Origin: Coprococcus sp.
GTDB lineage: Bacteria; Bacillota; Clostridia; Lachnospirales; Lachnospiraceae
Assembly: GCA_016297325.1 (NCBI GenBank)
Contig: JAEDGW010000056.1
Location: 1 to 17,168, forward strand
Reading direction: 5' to 3'
DNA: 17,168 nt
Below the pieces are notes generated by a model, which was given only the letters and a program-made list of their open reading frames with translations, searched no databases and was not told the DNA's origin. The position numbers were made by a program, and so were the translations under genes. Position 1 is the first letter of the stretch. The number at the start of each line of letters is the position of its first letter. Of this stretch, positions 13,645-17,168 are shown piece after piece.

Positions 13645-14562
13645 ATGATAGACGTGTGTCTTTTGGGAACCGGAGGCATGATGCCGTTGCCATATAGAGC
13701 TTTGACATCGCTTGTGGTCAAATATAATGGACATGAGATGCTGATAGACTGTGGAGAGGGAACCCAGACGTCCATGAGGCAGCAGGGAACAGTGGGATTC
13801 AAGCAGATAGATGTTATCTGTTTTACACATTATCATGCAGATCACATAAGTGGTCTGCCTGGACTACTGCTCACGATAGGAAATGCAGAAAGAACAGAAC
13901 CACTTCTCATGGTGGGTCCGAAGAGACTTGAAAAGGTTGTGAACTCCCTCCGTGTTATAGCCCCTGAGCTGCCATTTGAGATACAGTTCAAGGAGCTGAA
14001 CGAGGCAGAAGAGAGTTTTATGTGGCAGGATATCAAGGTCGATGCCTTCAGGGTGAACCACAATGTGACATGCTATGGATATTCCATGTCACTCCCGAGA
14101 GCTGGCAAATTCAGTGTAGACCGCGCCCGTGAAAATGATATTCCTATGAAATATTGGAATGGGCTTCAAAAAGGTAATACCTACGAGGAGGATGGCAAGG
14201 TCTATACTCCGGATATGGTTCTTGGCCCGGACCGCAAGGGTCTGAAACTGACGTACTGCACAGATACAAGGCCTACGCCGCTTATAGAAAAGCATGCAGC
14301 GGGATCAGATCTGTTCATATGTGAGGGTATGTACGGCGAGAAGGACAAAGAGATAAAGGCATTAGAGCACAAGCACATGATGATGCAGGAGGCTGCGGCT
14401 ATAGCTGCAAAGGCTGATGTGGGCGAGATGTGGCTTACGCATTACAGCCCATCTATGGCGAAGCCGGCTGTGTTTATGGATGAGATAAGGGCGATATTCC
14501 CTCGCACAGTGGCGGCCAAGGACAGAGCGTCAACCACACTCAGATTTTCTGAAGATGAATGA
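13645..14562 (+). CDS. rnz: Ribonuclease Z (metallo-beta-lactamase fold)
   Basis: RNase Z cuts pre-tRNA directly after the discriminator base when CCA is not encoded. The 305-residue product has LGTGGMMP, the aspartate of LIDCGEGTQ, the metal-binding THYHADH (His62, His64, Asp66, His67) followed by ISGLPGLL, and His139 (VNH). Asp207 lies in YCTDTRP, His244 in KHMMMQEAA and His266 in WLTHYSP. This ligand set and spacing match bacterial tRNase Z. The usual HST of the family is replaced by HMM. A basic/aromatic stretch around 150-185 corresponds to the tRNA-gripping arm. GGAG at 13634-13637 lies 7 bases before the ATG. It is the only gene in the window with a TGA stop. The two tRNA genes downstream lack encoded CCA, which fits. 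Another MBL phosphodiesterase is the alternative. Confidence 0.9.
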   Translation: MIDVCLLGTGGMMPLPYRALTSLVVKYNGHEMLIDCGEGTQTSMRQQGTVGFKQIDVICFTHYHADHISGLPGLLLTIGNAERTEPLLMVGPKRLEKVVNSLRVIAPELPFEIQFKELNEAEESFMWQDIKVDAFRVNHNVTCYGYSMSLPRAGKFSVDRARENDIPMKYWNGLQKGNTYEEDGKVYTPDMVLGPDRKGLKLTYCTDTRPTPLIEKHAAGSDLFICEGMYGEKDKEIKALEHKHMMMQEAAAIAAKADVGEMWLTHYSPSMAKPAVFMDEIRAIFPRTVAAKDRASTTLRFSEDE

Positions 14563-14620
14563 TGCGGATGGGATATGTATAAGAATATTTGATTATCTAT
14601 ATCGGCAAAGGTGAGAGATT

Positions 14621-15643
14621 ATGGAAAAAGAAGTAAAGATACTGGCTATAGAGTCTTCCTGTGATGAGACATCTGCAGCCGTGGTAGTGAATGGAAGAAA
14701 CGTATTGTCAAATGTCATATATTCACAGATTGATATCCATACATTGTATGGTGGCGTAGTCCCTGAGATTGCGTCCAGAAAGCATATAGAGAAGATAAAT
14801 CAGGTCATCAGACAGGCACTCAAGGAGGCAGAGTGTACACTTGATGACATAGATGCAGTTGCTGTCACATATGGCCCTGGACTTGTAGGAGCTCTTCTTG
14901 TAGGCGTTGGAGCAGCCAAATCTATAGCATTTGCCAAAGATATTCCTCTTGTGGGCGTTCATCACATCGAGGGGCATATTGCCGCAAATTATATTGAGAA
15001 CAAGGATCTTGAACCGCCATTTATGTGCCTTGTTGTGTCAGGAGGACACACGCATCTCGTAAAAGTGGTGGATTACGGAAAATTTGAGATACTTGGTATA
15101 ACAAGGGATGACGCTGCCGGAGAAGCATTTGACAAGGTGGCTAGAGCTATAGGCCTGGGATATCCGGGAGGCCCAAAGATTGACAAAAAAGCAAAAGAAG
15201 GCAATCCTGACGCCATAGTATTCCCAAGGGCAAAAGTTGCCGAGTCGGTGTACGATTTCAGCTTCAGCGGCTTGAAATCTGCGGTGCTCAACTATATAAA
15301 TCAGGCTCATATGAGAGATGAAGAGATAAATGAAGCTGATGTAGCTGCCTCGTTCCAGAAGGCTGTAACAGAGGTGCTCACGGAACATGCAGTAGCCGCA
15401 GCAAAGGAATTCCATATGGATAAGATCGCTATTGCGGGCGGTGTTGCATCCAATTCTGCGCTGAGAGCAAGTATGAAAGCTGCCTGTGACAAAGCAGGGC
15501 TTACTCTGTACAATCCGTCACCTATACTGTGTACGGACAATGCCGCTATGATAGGTGCTGCAGGATATTATGAATACATAAATGGAACCAGACATGGATG
15601 GGATCTCAATGCCATCCCAAATCTTAAATTGGGCGAGAGATAG
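14621..15643 (+). CDS. tsaD: tRNA threonylcarbamoyltransferase TsaD
   Basis: TsaD transfers the threonylcarbamoyl group onto A37 of tRNAs reading ANN codons, in complex with TsaB and TsaE. The 340-residue product is full length and shows MILAIESSCDETSAAVV-type start, VVPEIASRKH, TYGPGLVGALLVG, the metal-binding HHIEGHIAAN (His115 and His119), VSGGHTHLV, GEAFDKVARAIGLGYPGGP, FSFSGLKSAV, IAGGVASNSALR and CTDNAAMIGAAG with the third metal ligand Asp near 304. AAAGGTGAG lies just upstream of the ATG. It is separated from tsaE-tsaB-rimI by the zinc-ribbon gene and rnz, and followed after 54 bases by ispD without a terminator. Confidence 0.97.
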   Translation: MEKEVKILAIESSCDETSAAVVVNGRNVLSNVIYSQIDIHTLYGGVVPEIASRKHIEKINQVIRQALKEAECTLDDIDAVAVTYGPGLVGALLVGVGAAKSIAFAKDIPLVGVHHIEGHIAANYIENKDLEPPFMCLVVSGGHTHLVKVVDYGKFEILGITRDDAAGEAFDKVARAIGLGYPGGPKIDKKAKEGNPDAIVFPRAKVAESVYDFSFSGLKSAVLNYINQAHMRDEEINEADVAASFQKAVTEVLTEHAVAAAKEFHMDKIAIAGGVASNSALRASMKAACDKAGLTLYNPSPILCTDNAAMIGAAGYYEYINGTRHGWDLNAIPNLKLGER

Positions 15644-15697
15644 CCGGCAGCTACAAATATGCGGTGATACCAGTCTGCCATTGGGGAGAATACTAAT

Positions 15698-16474
15698 ATG
15701 GGCGATAAGAGGAACGATACATACAAAGAGATATATACAGAAAATACGGATGTGGCGGGCATAGGCGGGATTACTGCCATTGTACTTGCTGCTGGAAAAG
15801 GAAGCCGTATGCACAGCGATATACCAAAACAGTTCATGTTACTTGGGGATTACCCTGTGCTGTATTATTCACTCAGAGCGTTTCAGGATAGCCCTGTAGA
15901 TGACATAGTTCTCGTCACAGGGGAAGATTCTGTCGAATACTGCAGGAAAGATATAGTGGAGAGATACAATCTGACTAAGGTCAGAAAGATAGTGACCGGA
16001 GGAGCAGAGCGCTATGACTCCGTGCGAAATGGACTTATTGCCGCAAATGGGGCAAAGTATGTGCTTATCCATGACGGAGCAAGGCCGTGCATAACCCAGA
16101 AGATCATCAGAGACTCCATAGATGCAGTAAATGTGTATTCTGCATGTACTGTCGGAGTTCCGGTGAAAGATACCATAAAGATAGTTGATGAGGAACAGAT
16201 GGGAGTGGATACTCCTGACAGATCCAGGTTGTGGCAGATCCAGACTCCCCAGAGTTTTGACAGGGAGCTTTTGCTTGGCTGTTATGCAAAGCTTGGGGAG
16301 GATAAGAACGCGCATATAACGGACGATACCATGATCGTAGAGCGTTATAGCAAGGTCAAGACAAAGGTGATTTGGGGCGCGTATGAGAACATAAAAATCA
16401 CAACTCCAGAGGATTTAAAAATTGCTTCAAATTTTTTGAAAAAAGATGTTGACACAAAAACCTTAAAGTGCTAA
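15698..16474 (+). CDS. ispD: 2-C-methyl-D-erythritol 4-phosphate cytidylyltransferase
   Basis: IspD joins CTP and MEP to give CDP-ME in the non-mevalonate isoprenoid pathway. The 258-residue product has the nucleotide-binding AAGKGSRM (31-38) and IPKQF (Lys44), LVTGGAERYDSV-type and HDGARP segments, GVPVKDTIK, QIQTPQSF and HITDDTMIVE, all family signatures. About 22 residues precede the first conserved strand, longer than usual, but no other start codon with a ribosome site is seen; GGGGAG at 15683-15688 lies 9 bases before this ATG. The last codons and the TAA stop overlap the promoter of the tRNA/rRNA unit. No terminator follows, so transcripts may enter that unit. Confidence 0.95.
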   Translation: MGDKRNDTYKEIYTENTDVAGIGGITAIVLAAGKGSRMHSDIPKQFMLLGDYPVLYYSLRAFQDSPVDDIVLVTGEDSVEYCRKDIVERYNLTKVRKIVTGGAERYDSVRNGLIAANGAKYVLIHDGARPCITQKIIRDSIDAVNVYSACTVGVPVKDTIKIVDEEQMGVDTPDRSRLWQIQTPQSFDRELLLGCYAKLGEDKNAHITDDTMIVERYSKVKTKVIWGAYENIKITTPEDLKIASNFLKKDVDTKTLKC

Positions 16475-16477
16475 TAT
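16449..16477 (+). promoter_or_regulatory. Promoter of the tRNA-Ser/rRNA unit, inside the ispD end
   Basis: TTGACA (16449-16454), 17 bases, then TAATAT (16472-16477) with the extended -10 element TGC directly before it. The -35 lies in ispD codons and the -10 includes the ispD TAA stop (16472-16474). Start is expected near 16484, about 34 bases before the first tRNA. The AT-rich stretch upstream (16424-16446) could serve as an UP element. Confidence 0.7.
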
Positions 16478-16517
16478 ATACAAGTCGCCGGTTGATGGCG
16501 ATAAACAAAAACAACTT

Positions 16518-16603
16518 GGAGAGATATCGAAGCGGTCATAACGAGGCGGTCTTGAAAACCGTTTGTCCGAAAGGGCGCGAGGGTTCGAATCCCTCTCTCT
16601 CCG
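16518..16603 (+). tRNA. tRNA-Ser (anticodon TGA)
   Basis: An 86-base class II tRNA: acceptor GGAGAGA pairs with TCTCTCC, anticodon loop CTTGAAA with TGA at 16553-16555, long variable arm, T loop GGTTCGAATCC, discriminator G at 16603. CCA is not encoded (next bases CTGA), so RNase Z and a CCA-adding enzyme are needed. Reads mainly UCA serine codons. Confidence 0.96.
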
Positions 16604-16606
16604 CTG

Positions 16607-16626
16607 ACTTTCATACATATGAAAGT
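16607..16626 (+). other. Hairpin between the two tRNA-Ser genes
   Basis: ACTTTCAT (16607-16614) pairs with ATGAAAGT (16619-16626) around the loop ACAT. No T run follows. A perfect 10-base palindrome, CAAGCGCTTG, is adjacent at 16628-16637. It probably folds in the precursor RNA and separates the RNase Z and RNase P cut sites. Confidence 0.55.
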
Positions 16627-16642
16627 TCAAGCGCTTGATACT

Positions 16643-16731
16643 GGAGAAGTACCCAAGCGGTTGAAGGGGCTCCCCTGGAAAGGGAGTAGGCCGTTAATAG
16701 CGGCGCGAGGGTTCAAATCCCTCCTTCTCCG
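16643..16731 (+). tRNA. tRNA-Ser (anticodon GGA)
   Basis: An 89-base class II tRNA: acceptor GGAGAAG pairs with CTTCTCC, anticodon stem CTCCC/GGGAG, loop CTGGAAA with GGA at 16677-16679, long variable arm, T loop GGTTCAAATCC, discriminator G at 16731. CCA is not encoded. Reads UCC and UCU serine codons. It lies 39 bases after the first tRNA-Ser with no promoter or terminator between. Confidence 0.96.
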
Positions 16732-16912
16732 TTAGTCATACTTAGTATCAAAAGCTTATAAGAACCTTGAAAAATTAACAACATGACAACCCTGAAATTC
16801 CAAACAAGAATTTCAAGAACGTCGGATCGAAAGATCCAACAAACCAATAACAGTAAAGATGGTTAGGAAAAATACAAGCTAGTATGATTTCTGACATAGG
16901 ATTTACAAACTT
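16732..16912 (+). other. 16S rRNA leader
   Basis: The 181-base AT-rich leader shows no terminator after the tRNA and no convincing second promoter. It holds a CCTTGAAAAATTAACAAC stretch resembling Firmicute rRNA spacer elements. It also has a stem TGAAATTC/GAATTTCA (16793-16800 with 16808-16815) and a stem GGATC/GATCC with a GAAA loop (16824-16837). These probably take part in rRNA precursor folding and RNase III processing. Confidence 0.6.

Positions 16913-17168
<256 letters not shown>

Overview
The window looks like a chromosomal segment of an anaerobic low-to-mid-GC Firmicute, most likely family Lachnospiraceae (Coprococcus/Roseburia-type). Evidence is the start of a Clostridia-type 16S rRNA gene at the right edge, AGGAGG-type Shine-Dalgarno sites, a pyruvate kinase with the extra C-terminal PEP-utiliser domain, and genes that all lie on the + strand, co-oriented with the rRNA operon. 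Genus is inferred from general appearance only.

Layout. (1) 1-2049: the 3' end of a gene encoding a Q/G/Y/N-rich repeat tail, then pyk. (2) 2050-4515: a secreted SH3b-SH3b-acidic-repeat-NlpC/P60 cell-wall hydrolase with its own promoter, possible WalR-like boxes and a terminator, then hpf (ribosome hibernation factor) with its own promoter and terminator. (3) 4518-8293: secA-prfB, a tight pair behind one promoter. The prfB reading frame is continuous, so the usual programmed frameshift is absent. (4) 8332-10965: hom and an aspartokinase gene of the aspartate pathway. The aspartokinase gene carries a near-perfect internal Shine-Dalgarno and in-frame ATG at the place where Bacillus-type lysC makes a separate beta subunit. 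(5) 11073-11552: a dCMP deaminase preceded by a strong GAAA-capped hairpin. (6) 11602-15643: tsaE-tsaB-rimI, a small zinc-ribbon protein, rnz and tsaD. These are the t6A tRNA-modification genes with tRNA 3'-end processing added. (7) 15698-17168: ispD, whose stop codon forms part of the -10 box of a strong promoter for tRNA-Ser(TGA), tRNA-Ser(GGA) and the 16S rRNA leader and gene.

Functionally the window is housekeeping: glycolysis, envelope turnover, protein export, translation termination, ribosome dormancy, amino-acid and isoprenoid synthesis, and tRNA/rRNA maturation. Neither tRNA gene encodes its CCA end, which fits the nearby RNase Z gene. I found no mobile element, CRISPR array, defence island or clearly new multi-gene system. 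The points most worth a second look are the in-gene aspartokinase start, the promoter buried in the ispD stop codon, the tRNA-Ser pair heading an rRNA operon, the FUS-like YGQ repeat tail and the conserved-looking zinc-ribbon protein beside rnz. No stretch longer than 300 bases lacks a gene.
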